From: Omphiscola glabra
Taxonomy: Eukaryota; Mollusca; Gastropoda; Lymnaeidae
Direction: 5' to 3'
Assembly (NCBI GenBank): GCA_964017045.1
Contig: OZ024809.1
Span: 8,393,012 to 8,457,011, forward strand
Length of the DNA: 64,000 nucleotides
Both the position numbers and the translations under genes were made by a program. The notes below the pieces were generated by a model, which was given only the letters and a program-made list of their open reading frames with translations, was not told the origin of the DNA and ran no database searches. Positions 46,242-57,714 of the stretch are shown one piece after another (positions within the stretch are counted from its first letter, which is position 1; each line of letters opens with the position of its first letter).

Positions 46242-46589
46242 TCAGCTGCAGTGATCAATGTATTGAACATCATCTTTAACAACTGCATTGGGTGGAATGA
46301 GATTGTTTAAAGGCAAACTGGAAAAATGTTTCCTCAAGTGGTCTAGTCCTCGTTTAGCAGCTGCATGGAGTTTTCTCTCTTCTTGCAGTTCGGCTGTCAA
46401 GTCCCTAACTACTTCCTGCAAGTCACAGATTTCAACCTCGTATTTTGTTGCCATGTTTTTTTCTAACAACGCTTTCTCACGTAGCACATTATGCTCTGCC
46501 TGTAACAGCTGGCTTTCCAGATTTTGCCTTGTGAGTCTCTCTTTATCTAAAGCCATGTGTCCAGATTTGGCGTCCTCCATTGCTTTAAC
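46242..46589 (-). CDS. Coiled-coil protein, exon 4 (terminal)
   Basis: Last exon, 348 nt: residues 204-318 and a TGA stop. Acceptor TATATTTTAAG|GTT, phase 0. It encodes a long charged helix rich in Leu/Glu/Lys/Arg (for example LTRQNLESQLLQAEHNVLRE and VVRDLTAELQEERKLHAA) with heptad-like leucines, followed by a short non-helical tail (SSLPLNNLIPPNAVV, then DDVQYIDHCS). The protein is not one I recognise; the pattern suits a structural cytoskeletal or ciliary coiled-coil protein, which is a guess. Confidence 0.8.
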   Translation of the reverse strand, partial: VKAMEDAKSGHMALDKERLTRQNLESQLLQAEHNVLREKALLEKNMATKYEVEICDLQEVVRDLTAELQEERKLHAAAKRGLDHLRKHFSSLPLNNLIPPNAVVKDDVQYIDHCS

Positions 46590-47244
46590 CTTAAAATATA
46601 AAAAAAAAAAAAGACACCAGTGATATAATGAAGTTAAATATTCTGTAGAAATTATAACTTAAATTATTTTTAATTTAGTTTTGTTGTGAAAATGATTAAA
46701 ATTTAAAAATAATATTTTCTTAATATTTAAGTTTAAGGTACTGGTAATCCAATACTAGCTTGGCGTGTAATAAAATAAAGCCACACAAAAAATACACTCT
46801 TTGTGGAAAACTGTTGGCTTCCACTTCCACAATTTGCTCAAATTTCAAATTTCACTCCAAGATTTCTGACACTTAGAATAAATCAGAGCTTGTTTTGTCT
46901 CTGCTAATCACTGCTACTGTCTGTACTGTTCTAACATCAACAAATAAGTATGGGAAACTGGCCGGTATCTTGACTGGTGGGATGATCATGGAGCAGAAGA
47001 AAGAAATTCTTTAAAAGTTCTAAGTACAGATGAACTTTCAAGTGTCAGCTTACCATATTATAATTGTCATTATTGCCTTCATTGTGAGAAAAAGTTGGAG
47101 AATGAAAATCAATTTTCTGAAACTAAAGGTATGGAATGCCAAAGGAGACAGATAATGAAATATTAACATCCTGAGACAACATTAATTTTATTTAATACTG
47201 GACACGGGTACAAACTGTATCAAATGTAATAGATTACTTTAGAG

Positions 47245-47456
47245 CAGTCCTGCACAACTCAAAATGTAAGGCAGGCTGTAATACTCTACAAAAAACTTGT
47301 GCGTGCCCAAATAAAATATGACAGGACTTGTGCGGGACAAAATAAAGTAGGGCAGTGGGGTAAGTTATTAAGAAAATAAGAAGAATATAGAATATTTCGT
47401 TACCTCGCAGGCCGCAAAGTGGGTGCTGGCGGGCAGCGCGGCTCGCACCAGGCCTG
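47245..47456. mobile_element. hAT-type MITE, 212 bp, in the coiled-coil gene intron 3
   Basis: Left end CAGTCCTGCACAACTC; right end GGCTCGCACCAGGCCTG with the GCAGGCCGCAAAG subterminal motif common in hAT MITEs. Flanks CTTTAGAG and TCTTAGAG match at 6 of 8 positions. Confidence 0.72.
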
Positions 47457-47532
47457 TCTTAGAGCCTAAATGATGAAACTATTGAAACTCCCCCCATAGT
47501 CACTAACATTGTTGAACACTCTGATAACAAAC

Positions 47533-47771
47533 CTTTTCTGCTTCGATGTCATGCCACATGTCAGTGAGAGCAGATAATTTCACTTCCAGGACCGCCAGAT
47601 CCTTTTGGAGACTGTCTCTGTGAATGACCAGCCTAGAGTTAGATTTCTTCGCCTCTGACAATTGTCCTTTCAGCTGTTCAATCTCCTTTCTCTGCCCTGT
47701 GACTGTTGCCTCCAAGCTGGTATTATGGGACACATGTTCTCTCAGAGCCACTTCCAGTTGTGTAATTTCAG
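47533..47771 (-). CDS. Coiled-coil protein, exon 3
   Basis: 239-nt exon; with the split base from exon 2 it gives 80 codons (residues 124-203). Acceptor GCAATCAG|CT, donor AAAAG|GTTTGT. The sequence is coiled-coil: EITQLEVALREHVSHN, QRKEIEQLKGQLSEAKKSN, LQKDLAVLEVKLSALTDMW. Hydrophobic residues recur every three to four positions. The frame joins exon 4 cleanly (EAEK|VKAMED). Confidence 0.83.
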
Positions 47772-48075
47772 CTGATTGCATAAATAATATTAATAATGAT
47801 AATAAGAGGTTGTAAAGTATTATTAAATTCAAGTACCGGTATAATTTATGTGAAAGCAAAAAGGACTTCTAATTGATGAAAATAATTAGCACAAAAGAAA
47901 ATTAAAACTTTTAAAAGTGCAGGACAGCACAGTGATTTTATCCTAAGCTTATAATTAGATTAAGTATCAGATATCATATATAAACATAAATGTACCAGTA
48001 CGTTGGGAATATAAGGTGTACATCATACACACTGAACACATCCCAAAGCAATAAAGTAATTGTAAAAAAAAATAC

Positions 48076-48171
48076 CTTTAGCAGATTTATAAACTTTTCG
48101 AAGAGTATCAATTTCATCTGTGTCCCATATACTTGATTTACGAGGGTCAATCTTTTTGTCTAGCTCGACTT
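48076..48171 (-). CDS. Coiled-coil protein, exon 2
   Basis: 96-nt exon with phase 1 at both ends (acceptor TTAACAG|AA, donor AAAG|GTATTT), residues 92-123: VELDKKIDPRKSSIWDTDEI then DTLRKVYKSAK. Too short for the long-ORF criterion, but splice phases on both sides require and fit it exactly, which is good evidence that the gene model is right. Confidence 0.82.
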
Positions 48172-48592
48172 CTGTTAACAAAAATATTATTTCATTTTGC
48201 TAGTGTACTTGTTGTGTGGGATACAAACAGAAAGAGACTAATATTCATATCGCATTTTGAAATTATATTTTAAAGTTAAAAAGGATAAAAAGTGGGGGAC
48301 TGCAATCTGGTTAGATAATAATAAGTTTCACTATCACTAAGTTATTTTAGCTTATTTTATTTTTGTTGTCCACTTGTTTTGTTCGCTGAAGAAAGCCTTG
48401 TGCAAATGCCTCTGTTGTGTCCTTTTTCAGGGTTTACCCAGCGTAGTGTCATTGTTGTTACTTGGTTAACTTCATTTTAAAATTTAATAATTTTATTTTT
48501 TATAGGTTATGTACAATAAATGCATAAATTTAAGCACATTTTTTTTCTATAATTTTTCACAAGAATATAAAGTTGTTAAAACTGTTTCTTAC

Positions 48593-48866
48593 GTTTTTTC
48601 TCATCAATTTCTTTCAATTTTTGCTTTTCAGCATCCACTATCCGTTGATGAACTTTTTCAAATACTTCTTGCACTGTCTGTGGGTCAAGAATTGGAACCC
48701 TTCTTATTTTGGATTCTTCCAGTTTGTATCCATCTTTACCAGCAGCAACAATTTCATCAAAATCATAAATCGGTGCAAACAACTCCTTGATCCAATCACC
48801 TGGTGTGGCAGCAGAATTTTCTGACATTGACATGTTGTTTTTATGTGAATTTTTTTCACAGTCCAT
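48593..48866 (-). CDS. Coiled-coil protein, exon 1 with start codon
   Basis: 274 nt coding from ATG at 48866 to the donor AAAC|GTAAGA. An in-frame TAG lies three codons upstream of the ATG (TAG CAC AGA ATG), so this is the first possible start in the exon; Met12 and Met14 are alternatives. Residues 1-91 include a Ser/Asn-rich start, GDWIKELFAPIYDFDEIV (probably a small conserved N-terminal motif), RRVPILDPQTVQEVF and then a basic helix ending in KKRK-like sequence. The assembled protein is 318 residues with no signal peptide or membrane segment. No family is recognised. Confidence 0.82.
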
Positions 48867-48869
48867 TCT

Positions 48870-50470
48870 GTGCTATATATTTTTATTTTAACTACCGGTA
48901 CAATATGTGGCAGTAGAAGGTACTAGAATTATAAAGCCCTTTAGTCATGAAATGTTTATATTAGAACTTGCTAGTTAATTTTAAGTATTATTATAATTAA
49001 TTATTCTAAAGTTTAGACTAAACACTTAGAGAAATGTAGAAATGTTTGGTGAGATAGAAGCTGTGTGTTAATAGAGTAAGTTGATGGTGCCATTTTCTAT
49101 CTGGGAAAAAAAAAGAGCAGGTAAAATAGTATAAGTTACTACAAGTATAAGTATTCAATTATAATTAGATCTAGGGAAATCATCACATTAAAATTTAATG
49201 ATTAATTTTTTAATATTTTGCTCTTCATCATTTTGTGCAATAATAAATAAATAATTAAGTGCTGTATTTAAGTTAATTTCCATCATTTATAAGGTGTAAC
49301 GACATGTTAAAATATAATTGGAAATTTTACGGTCAAGTTTATCTTTGCATGAAATCAACATTCAGAACTGTAAATTCAGAAATTCAGTGTCATAAAAGTA
49401 GACATTTATATTATAAATTATAGTATAGGCAGCCGATACTGTGCCAAGCAGGTTAAACAATTATAATAAGTCTTAATAAGTGATACACAAATTTGGGGAA
49501 CTTTAAATGATAATAGTAGAGACAATAAATGAATAAAACAGGTCTACATTATGGTATTGCCGTAATAAATAATGTAATCACGTAATGTAATGACGTGCTA
49601 TCTTATAATATCTAAGTTATATTCCTTAAAATAGCGTCCTAACTACAGGTAACTTGAGGTAACACTAAATGCCGAAAACTGAACTCATTTTTATTAGTAT
49701 TAGGTATAGGTCAATATATATTTTACACACAGATCATTGAATGGTTTTAAAACTTGCTTTATTCTATTTACTATTATATTAAAAAATAAAATGATCCAAT
49801 ATGAAAATATTTATTTTAAAAAAGTTTTTTTTCTGGTCCGTAAATTTTGCTGATCATTGTCATAATTGACAATCGCCATCTGAAATGATCTGAGGAAAAG
49901 GGCGGGTAGCTTAATTTTAGAATATATCAATAGCCGGTCACATAATAATAATTAATAGTATAAGGCCTACATATTATTATGGCAATTAGGCCTTAAATCT
50001 TATACCAATTTCCAAAATATTTTATTTTTTAAACTATAAAAAGAATACAATAACCTCAGTTGGCCCCAAGTTGTCCCTAAAAATCTTTTTAACTAATTCA
50101 CCTAACTAAGCGAAATTTCAAATGAATCAACAAAATCAGCACCCTCCTCGAAAATAGTCAATCATTGGGAGCGTTTGGTTAAAACTGAACTGATACGATC
50201 ATTAAGTTCATTACGATTTGTATCTAGCAACCAATGGCGATTAATGATAATGGGAGAAAAATAATAAATACCCCTGACAATAAGCAAAAACAATCGAGTC
50301 AAAAATCATTGTAGTATAAAACTTACCATGGCAAAAAACAGACAAATATCAATATCTTTATTGTACATGCTCAAACGGTTTAAAATCAAATATGCAAAGA
50401 TTCTCTGTAGTTAGCTCGAAATTTAGCGCGGTATTTTAAATATTTCGCATCTTTTCTGGTATTTAAAATA
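48870..50470. other. Upstream region of the coiled-coil gene
   Basis: Very AT-rich, no exon or repeat array recognised. It should contain the promoter and any 5' UTR exon of the minus-strand gene, but no clear TATA or initiator element can be singled out. Confidence 0.4.
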
Positions 50471-50474
50471 CAAT

Positions 50475-50830
50475 CGATGAGACAACGCGTCCACTAGACA
50501 ACACGCCCACTAGACAACACGCCCTCTAGACAACACGCCCACTAGACAAAACTTCCACTAGAAAACACGTCCACTAGACAGCACGCCCACTGGACAACAC
50601 TGACAACACGCCCTCTAGACAAAGATCCCAGTTCTCTCGACAACCTACACAGCTCTCTCGACAACCTACCCAGCTCACTCCTATTACACCCACTAGACAA
50701 CCTACCCAGCTCTCTTCTATTACACCCACTAGACAACCTACCCAGCTCTCTTCTATTACACCCACTAGACAACCTACCCAGCTCCCTCCTATTACACCCA
50801 CTAGACAATCAGCCTACTAGACAATACACA
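50475..50830. repeat. 16-bp and 36-bp compound minisatellite
   Basis: The left part repeats CACTAGACAACACGCC; the right part has 36-bp units CACTAGACAACCTACCCAGC plus TCTCTTCTATTACACC, about 4 copies. Both share CACTAGACAAC. The minus frames (RRELGRLSSGCN repeats) are translations of it. Confidence 0.92.
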
Positions 50831-50901
50831 CAGCTTTCTCCTATTAAATCTTTCTATTTAAAAAAAAATTAATAAAAAAATATCTCCAATATAATTCACC
50901 A

Positions 50902-50991
50902 GCGACAACTTTTGGAGTCCCAGCACCCCTTTAAATTCCCCCGGTGTTTCACCGCCCTCATTGACTAATCCGCCAATGTTTAGAACCACTG
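50902..50991. mobile_element. Decayed hAT MITE end
   Basis: TTTAGAACCACTG at the right end resembles the inverted CAGTGGTTCT terminus of the 901 and 37617 elements, and the upstream GGAGTCCCAGCACCCC is typical of such MITEs. The left end and target duplication are not clear. Confidence 0.4.
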
Positions 50992-51464
50992 TTGTTTTTT
51001 TAGACACTCTTGATAAATCTGGCCATAAATGCGGACCCTGCCGCCCCCCTCAACACCAAAGGAGATTGAGCAGACTGAGTGGATTTAGCAGATTGAGCAG
51101 GGGATAGTAAATCTAAGGTATGTGACTATTGATGCAATCAAGACGACTGGAAATAGACCAGGATGCAGTAGACGACAAAAAATATTTTTTTCTGTGTATC
51201 ACCGTGGTCTTTATGCGTTCTACGTCGCAGGAGTTGTCGGATGTTTCATTGTGTCAATGTCATACCGCCTACGGGACTCCATCTCCGGGTTTAATTTCAG
51301 TTTTCCTTCTCTTAGATGAGTTGCCGTCCAAGGCTAACGAGGCCCATCCACCCGGGTTGCGGGTGTTGTTCTTGCTTGACTCAGCCACCCAGCACTCAAC
51401 ATGTAGTCAATACAGGATCGCTGGTCTATGTCATGTATATTTGTTGGTATTTAGACGTAAAGAC
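50992..51464. other. Gene-less stretch
   Basis: A plus-strand frame (51129-51620) has mixed composition before entering a repeat; no domain or splice support was found. Confidence 0.4.
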
Positions 51465-51612
51465 AGATTAAATAAATGTGAAGACAGACGAAATAAATGT
51501 GATAACAGACTAAATAGACGCGAAGACAGACGAAATAAGTGTGATGACAGACGAAATAAATGTGATGACAGTCGAAATAAATGTGATGACAGACTAAATA
51601 GACCTGATGACC
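51465..51612. repeat. 21-bp minisatellite, 7 copies
   Basis: Units ACAGACGAAATAAATGTGATG with substitutions (21 = 7 codons, giving RNKCDDR repeats). Confidence 0.93.
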
Positions 51613-51624
51613 TTAAATAGTGGC

Positions 51625-51840
51625 ATTCTTCAATGGTGATATCATTCAATGTTGGCATCCTTCAATGGTGGCATCTTTCAATGGTGGCATCAATCAATGG
51701 TGGCATCTTTCAATGGTGACATCAATCAATGGTGGCATTATTCAATGGTGGCATCTTTCAATAGTGGCATCTTTTAATGGTGACATCCTTCAATGGTGAC
51801 ATCATCATATGGTGACATCCTTCAATGGTATTACTACAAT
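51625..51840. repeat. ~15-bp minisatellite
   Basis: Units near TTCAATGGTGGCATC / TTCAATGGTGACATC, about 13 copies. Confidence 0.9.
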
Positions 51841-52304
51841 CGTATCGTAATATAAGTGTGGTTCTGGTGATTTTAAGCTTTAAAAGTAGGGACAATATAC
51901 GGCTTTGGAAGTAGTATAATATACCATATACGTCTGGTACTATACTGAGTTAGAAGTAGTAAAAGGTTGATTAGGAAAGTCTTGCTTAGGAAATTGTTGT
52001 GATATAATATGTTCTAGAACCAAAAATAGTTCCTGTATTCCAGTCTATCTCTGTTGAATCGATATAGTTAAATCTATCTTTATTCAATACAGTCACTTGA
52101 AACGCTGGAAGTGAATTTGCCAAAAACACAAACTGCATGATGGGAGAAATTTAAGACCTGGTCTCTGTGGGATTTTTTTAGTCGTGGGGAACGTTAGCAA
52201 TTGATCATGATTCGTTCTCATAATCAATCGCGGCTCTTACGCTTCCAAGGCAGAGAACTATAAGAAGACTTGCTTTAGCTCCCTGATTAGTGCATGCCGG
52301 CTTT
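51841..52304. other. Gene-less stretch
   Basis: No exon or repeat array recognised. Confidence 0.5.
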
Positions 52305-52430
52305 TCACACGACTCAGATAAGGCATGACTGTGGCGTTCACCAGACTCAGTTGAGGCGTGACTGTGGCGTTCACCAGACTCAGCTGAGGCGTGACTGTGG
52401 CTTTCACCAGACTCAGTTGAGGCGTGACAG
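52305..52430. repeat. 33-bp minisatellite, about 4 copies
   Basis: Units anchored on CACCAGACTCAGTTGAGGCG and TGACTGTGGCGTT. Confidence 0.93.
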
Positions 52431-52609
52431 CAGACTACGTGTTAGAGCTGAACCTTCACACAAACATAAGTTGGAGTCCTATCCCACTCGAGATATTTCT
52501 TGCCGATTTTCAGTACTCTCTCCTGCTTGAGAGCATTCCTCCAGACTTTCCTTTACGATGAAATTATTTCTTTTTGTAAGGTTTTTGATTTGTGTGGTGA
52601 TGATTGGAA

Positions 52610-53060
52610 ATTGTGGTGGCAGACATTGAGTTGGAGGGAGAGGTGGCAGAGCTTTAGTTGGGGTTGTGGTGGCACATATTTAGTTGTAGGGGAAGGTGTA
52701 AGAGATTTAGTTGAAGGGGGTGGCATACATTTAATTGGGGGCTGTGGTGGCAGAGATTTAGATGGAGGGGGAGGGGGCAGATATTTAGTTGGAGGTTTTG
52801 GTGGCAGCTATTTAGTTGGGGTTGTGGTGGCAGAGATCTAATTGGAGGGTGTGGTGGCAGAGCTTTAGTTGGAGGGTATAGTTGCAGACTTTCCTTTACC
52901 ATGAAACTATTTCTTTTTGTAGGTTTGTTGATTTGTGTGATGATGATTGGACATTGTGGTGGCAGACATTTATTTGGAGGGTGTGGTGGCAGAGATCTAA
53001 TTGGAGGGTGTGGTGGCAGAGCTTTAGTTGGAGGGTATAGTGGCAGAGGTGTCAGTTGTC
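52610..53060. repeat. ~25-bp G-rich degenerate minisatellite
   Basis: Units near GGTGGCAGAGATTTAGTTGG with AGGGG. A ~110-bp block (from GACTTTCC or CATTGTGG at about 52540-52640) is partly repeated at about 52885-52980. Confidence 0.85.
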
Positions 53061-53227
53061 ATTGATTGAGGGATTTAGTTGTCTTTGCGGTGACATAAAT
53101 ATAGTTGTAGAATGTGGTAGTAGAGATTCATTTTGGAGGGTTTGATGGCAGAGTTGTAGTTGCAGAGTCTGGTGTTTGTGGTGGGGCTTGTGGCAGTGGT
53201 TAGGTTGAAAGTTTTGGTCGTGTTCCG

Positions 53228-53405
53228 TTAATTAAAGTGTTGCTCGTGTTGGTGAGCCATATCCGGTATAGGGAAGTCGATTTCCGGTTGCACGTCCAAT
53301 TCAAATAAAGATGGGTTTTCTGAGTCACGGTCCGACGGGGAAACTTCATCAGGACGTTCTTCCTCGGGGGTTGTTCCCATTCGGGGACAACATCTCTCGT
53401 GTACA
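53228..53405 (-). CDS. Possible terminal exon of an unknown minus-strand gene
   Basis: An acceptor-like GCTATCTATAG precedes an open frame of 58 codons ending in TAA. The peptide is acidic and proline-rich with coding-like composition (GTTPEEERPDEVSPSDRDSE, then LFELDVQPEIDFPIPDM). No upstream exon of the same gene is seen within the window, and another frame is open too, so the call is tentative. No known domain. Confidence 0.35.
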
Positions 53406-53450
53406 CTATAGATAGCGTTAAAAATAAAATATAAATGCATTGGTTAATTC

Positions 53451-53614
53451 CAGTGGCGTAACAACGGCTTGGCATTGGGGCAGTTGCCAAGGGCGCCGGC
53501 ATACGCCAGTTCAAAAAGGCGCCGGTAAATCTCTAATTTTTAAATTTTTATTTAAATATCAAGGGCGCCAAAAATAAATTAGCCAAGGGCTTCAAAAACC
53601 CAGTTACGCTTCTG
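53451..53614. mobile_element. hAT-type MITE, 164 bp
   Basis: Termini CAGTGGCGTAAC and GTTACGCTTCTG (two mismatches) are flanked by a perfect 8-bp duplication GTTAATTC (53443-53450 and 53615-53622). The interior repeats AAGGGCGCC. Related in termini to the element at 5436-5598. Confidence 0.93.
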
Positions 53615-53717
53615 GTTAATTCTTTTAAAAAAAATCTGTTTAAATTCCAGCTAAAGCAATTATTGCAAAAAAATATTTTGAATTTCCTAGCTTATAATCA
53701 CTTAATTAAAGACGGAT

Positions 53718-53718
<1 letters not shown>

Positions 53719-53757
<39 letters not shown>

Positions 53758-53758
53758 A
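53719..53758. repeat. (TA)n microsatellite
   Basis: About 30 bp of uninterrupted alternating TA followed by an imperfect extension. Confidence 0.97.
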
Positions 53759-54525
53759 GGGGTAATAAGGGGGAGAGACTGCAATCGGGCTAGCAAAAAA
53801 TGAAATGATTAAAACAAAGAATGGGAAAGCCTGACAAAACAAAAAAAAGAAACGCAACGAAACAACGAACGTGTCGGCAGGAAGTGTTCGCCAGCGAACA
53901 AACAACAGAAAAAAGAGAATTAAATCAACAAATAGCGCTTTTTGTTGCCCTCTCGAATACTACTTTTCAGTTGAGTTTTTTTTTCCCCATTGGTAAGTTG
54001 ATGTAAGTGAAATTAATTTTACATTACTTGACCCAAACAACTTGAGCTCTTGTAACTAAAGAAAAATAAACTATATTAGTTTATCAATAAATTGTAAAAA
54101 AAAGTTGAACTTACGTTTGTGAATTTGTATGAATGCCTATAAGGAAAATTGAAGGACCAGATATTTAAAAAGTTAAAATCAAAACATTACAATATCAAAT
54201 TTTATTGGTTTAAAGACTCCTCAATTTGGTGACAATGATAGGTTTTATTGTTGTGGGGTAAACCTAGGCACCCCCCCTCCCCCGGTCATAATCTAAATCT
54301 TGACAATCACTCCTGTCAATGACCCATACCTACTCAATCATGTCTAACCCAAATCTTCTCAATCATGCCTGGCCACCCTTATTGTTAATAAAAAAAACTA
54401 GACTTAAAGCCATTTCTACAATCTAATCAATCATACCTTGCAACATCCTGGTCAATAATCCCTTGTCACATCTCATTCAATCAAAATTTGCAACAACCTA
54501 ATCAATCATGGCTTGCCATAACTTA
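53759..54525. other. Gene-less stretch
   Basis: The plus frame at 53821-54006 is Lys/Thr/Gln-rich without domain support. CCTAGTCAATCAT-like degenerate copies of the following array begin near 54300. Confidence 0.4.
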
Positions 54526-54805
54526 GTCAATCACCCCTTTATACAATCTAGTCAATCATCCCTTTATACAATCTAGTCAATCATCCCTTTATACAATCTA
54601 GTCAATCATCCCTTTATACAATCTAGTCAATCATCCCTTTATACAATCTAGTCAATCATCCCTTTATAAAATCTAGTCAATCATCCCTTTATAAATTCTA
54701 GTCAATCATCTCTTTATAAAATCTAGTCAATCATCCCTTTATACAATCTAGTCAATCATCCCTTATAAAATCTAGTCAATCATCCCTTTATACAAACTAG
54801 TCAAT
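54526..54805. repeat. 25-bp minisatellite, about 11 copies
   Basis: Units anchored on TCTAGTCAATCATCCCTTTA followed by TACAA. Degenerate relatives extend on both sides (about 54300 to 54980). Confidence 0.95.
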
Positions 54806-54980
54806 CATTCCTTGCAAAAACCTAGTAAATCTTCCTTTGCCACAACTTATTCAACAATCCTTTGCTACAGCCTAGTCAATCATCTTTTCATACAATCTAG
54901 ACAAACATCCATTTTCATACAATCTTTTGAACCATCCCTTGCCCCAACCAAAACGTAGACGATCAAACCTTGCTACAACC

Positions 54981-56279
54981 TATTTAAACATAAATTAAAG
55001 TTTAAAGTCTAAATTACACAGCATTTGTTATAGCCTTTTGTTCAGAACGGTGCGCTTTCCACCTCTTATATATATTACACTTCTGGTAGACTGCTTCCAT
55101 TTCCGGCTTCTTCCCAACAAGCTGGCTGATTCCACTTCAGCGTATGTGGTACTGAGATTATGTTCGTTCTTTTGCTATATGCTTTGTCTTTTGTGTCGTA
55201 TATTTGGGTATGGAAAATGGCATTGTTAATGGCGTAGTTTGTAATGGAGATCTTTAATGGACTACGATGAGTCACGTCCTTGTTTTGTCACGTGATACGA
55301 GTAAGCCTTCGGTAGCCTATGCTACACATAACAACACATAACAACAGATAACAGCTGATCAGCCATAATCATTAATTTTAAAGCAAAATGTTTGTCTCCA
55401 TCAGCGCTTCCCCAATGTTAATTAAAATTTTACTTTTCAAAATATTCTTGAGTACACGTGTGTTTTTAAATGACATTAATAAATGTGACCATAATTATAA
55501 TTCAGTTATGATTAAAGGAAGAAAGTTGTTTGAAGAAAAAATTGTCAGCGACTAGTGTGTTGCTGACAGCCTACCGGAAGTCTTACTTGTACTTACGCTT
55601 ATCACGTGACAAAACAGTCGACTCATCGGAGTCCATTTATAAAGAAACGTTTGCTACATGCAAAAAATACTCCTACACGAATAGATGGATAGTGACAAAA
55701 CTCAGTACACATACACTTGATTATCAATATTCAAATACCGACGGGTACTAAACTCATAATATCCATTCCTCAATTTCATTTTTCCTTTTTAAAAGCTATA
55801 TAAATATCAAGAGGCTTAGACAACACTATACGTTCTTTGTGAATTGATGGATATAGGCCTACCATGGTAGCAATACACTTCATTGTCTGTATTGAAATAT
55901 CGGTGGATTTAAAACTAAGAATATCCGATCTAGAATTTTCCAGAAACTTCGATATCTTTAAAACGCTATATCTATGACATTATTAAATAGATTTTAATGG
56001 GACACATTTTAAATATTATCTCAATAATTAATTATCTGAATGATTTGATGGAGCCCCCAAAACTGATTCGCTACAATTATGGAATGGCCCCCGCTGGGGC
56101 CCTTCTTTCAACTTAAAAGTACTATAGTTAAAGAAGTGTATTTAGTTGTATAATTTTTCGAATTTGAAGAATAATTACTTAGAAAAGACATTTTTTACAC
56201 GTTTCGAGGAGGATATTAAATTTTTTCTAGAATGTCCTAGAAAGTTCTAATCTAATCTACTTTAGAAAAACAGTAGACT
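54981..56279. other. Gene-less AT-rich stretch
   Basis: No exon or array recognised. Confidence 0.5.
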
Positions 56280-56720
56280 ATCGAGCCGAAGCTCATGAAG
56301 TCTACCCCGACGCACCCTCCGCTAAACTCAACTGGCCATCAACTACTCCCCCCTGCAGTCTTTATTCTAGTCGGGCCGCGAAGCGACACGCCGGGAGCTT
56401 TCCGCCACTGAGACAGCCTCCCCACCCTTCCACTCGATTGACTATGCGAGTGAGGCGGCAACAGAGAAGGAACGCCTGGCCGGCCCGGGTGTTGCTTTCA
56501 CACAGCAACCGGGCCGGACTTACTTGGGCTGGCGTGGGTACGTTTTACGTCCCTATGTCCCCTCTTCCCACCCCTGGGGGGACGCGTAGGTATTTTACTG
56601 ACCCCCTCTGATAGGGTTTACGTGGTTTCCTGTGACTTACTCTCACAGCAGCTGGGAGAGGTTGCCTGGGATCAGTACCCTCAAGGACTGCCGAAAGTTC
56701 TGCATTGTTCTAAGGGGAAA
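56280..56720. other. GC-rich island with strong hairpin, unclassified
   Basis: Abruptly GC-rich sequence in AT-rich surroundings. A stem pairs CCGGCCCG with CGGGCCGG and GTTGC with GCAAC (56480-56517; 13 bp, a 3-nt bulge, short loop). On the minus strand there is an AATAAA (in CTAGAATAAAGACTGC) near 56370. These features would fit a solo LTR or SINE-like element on the minus strand, but no target duplication was found, so it is unclassified. Confidence 0.4.
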
Positions 56721-56879
56721 TATAAGTGTATCTAAAAGCTTATTGACATGTTAGTCTGGCTCTATTCATATCTATACTTTCCTAGGGATTTTCTTTCAAC
56801 AAAATCTTACTGGGAACATGTTCCGAACGAGAAACAATACACTAAAGGGGAAGAAGTAAACTGGAACCCACCGGTAAAG

Positions 56880-57300
56880 CGATCCCATCGGGTAACGGGA
56901 TGAAATAGCGATCCTAACGGTAAACGGGATCGCATTGGAGAAGAGGATCCCACCGGGAAACGGGATCCTAACGGGATCGGGATCCCACACGAAAAGGTGG
57001 GAAAATTGAAAAATGGCATCCTTCTTGTAAATGGGATCTCATTGCGATCTGAATTAGGTCGGGATCCCAAAGAGGTCGGGATACCTGTGGGATATGGGAT
57101 TCCATTTGGAAACGGAATTCCATCGGGATCGGGATCCCAAAGTTGTCGAAATCCCAATCGGGATCGGTATCCCAATGGGGTTCGTATTCCAATGGGAATA
57201 AGAGCCCAACGGAGTCGGGATTTCAATAGGAAATGGATCCCATTGGAAAATGGTATCCTACTTGGAAATGGGATCCCATCGGGGAACGAAAGGATTACAA
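56880..57300. repeat. ~15-bp GGGATCCCAT-type degenerate minisatellite
   Basis: Repeats around CGGGATCCCATCGGGAAACG. The GGGATCCC core is itself palindromic, so open frames appear on both strands (139 codons minus, 104 plus). Confidence 0.9.
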
Positions 57301-57424
57301 AAGTTATTTAAATGTGTTTCTATAGGAGACAAATTAATTCTTTTTTTCCCTTGCAATTGGGGTGTTTTTTGGTTTCATTTAATTGGCGTTTAATGTCAAT
57401 GTTAATTAAAAGGCTGTAGAATGT

Positions 57425-57560
57425 CTCATCGGCAATATTTGTAACACACGGAACAATGTCTCACGAGCATCATCTGTAACACACGGAACAATGTCTTACC
57501 GGCCTCATTTGTTACATACGGACCAATGTCTCACAGGCATCATTTGTAACACACGGAACA
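57425..57560. repeat. 35-bp minisatellite, about 4 copies
   Basis: Units anchored on CACACGGAACAATGTCTCAC and GGCATCATTTGTAA. Confidence 0.92.
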
Positions 57561-57714
57561 ATGTCAGCATATAGCAGATTTCGCTTTTTAAAATAAATCA
57601 TTTTCATTTACATTTTGTGCATTAGCTAAACGTTTTTTAAACGCCAAACACAGTAAGTTTGAGAAGATTTTGGTTTCTTTTATCAGATATTGACAGGGTA
57701 GCGTTAAAGTCCTC

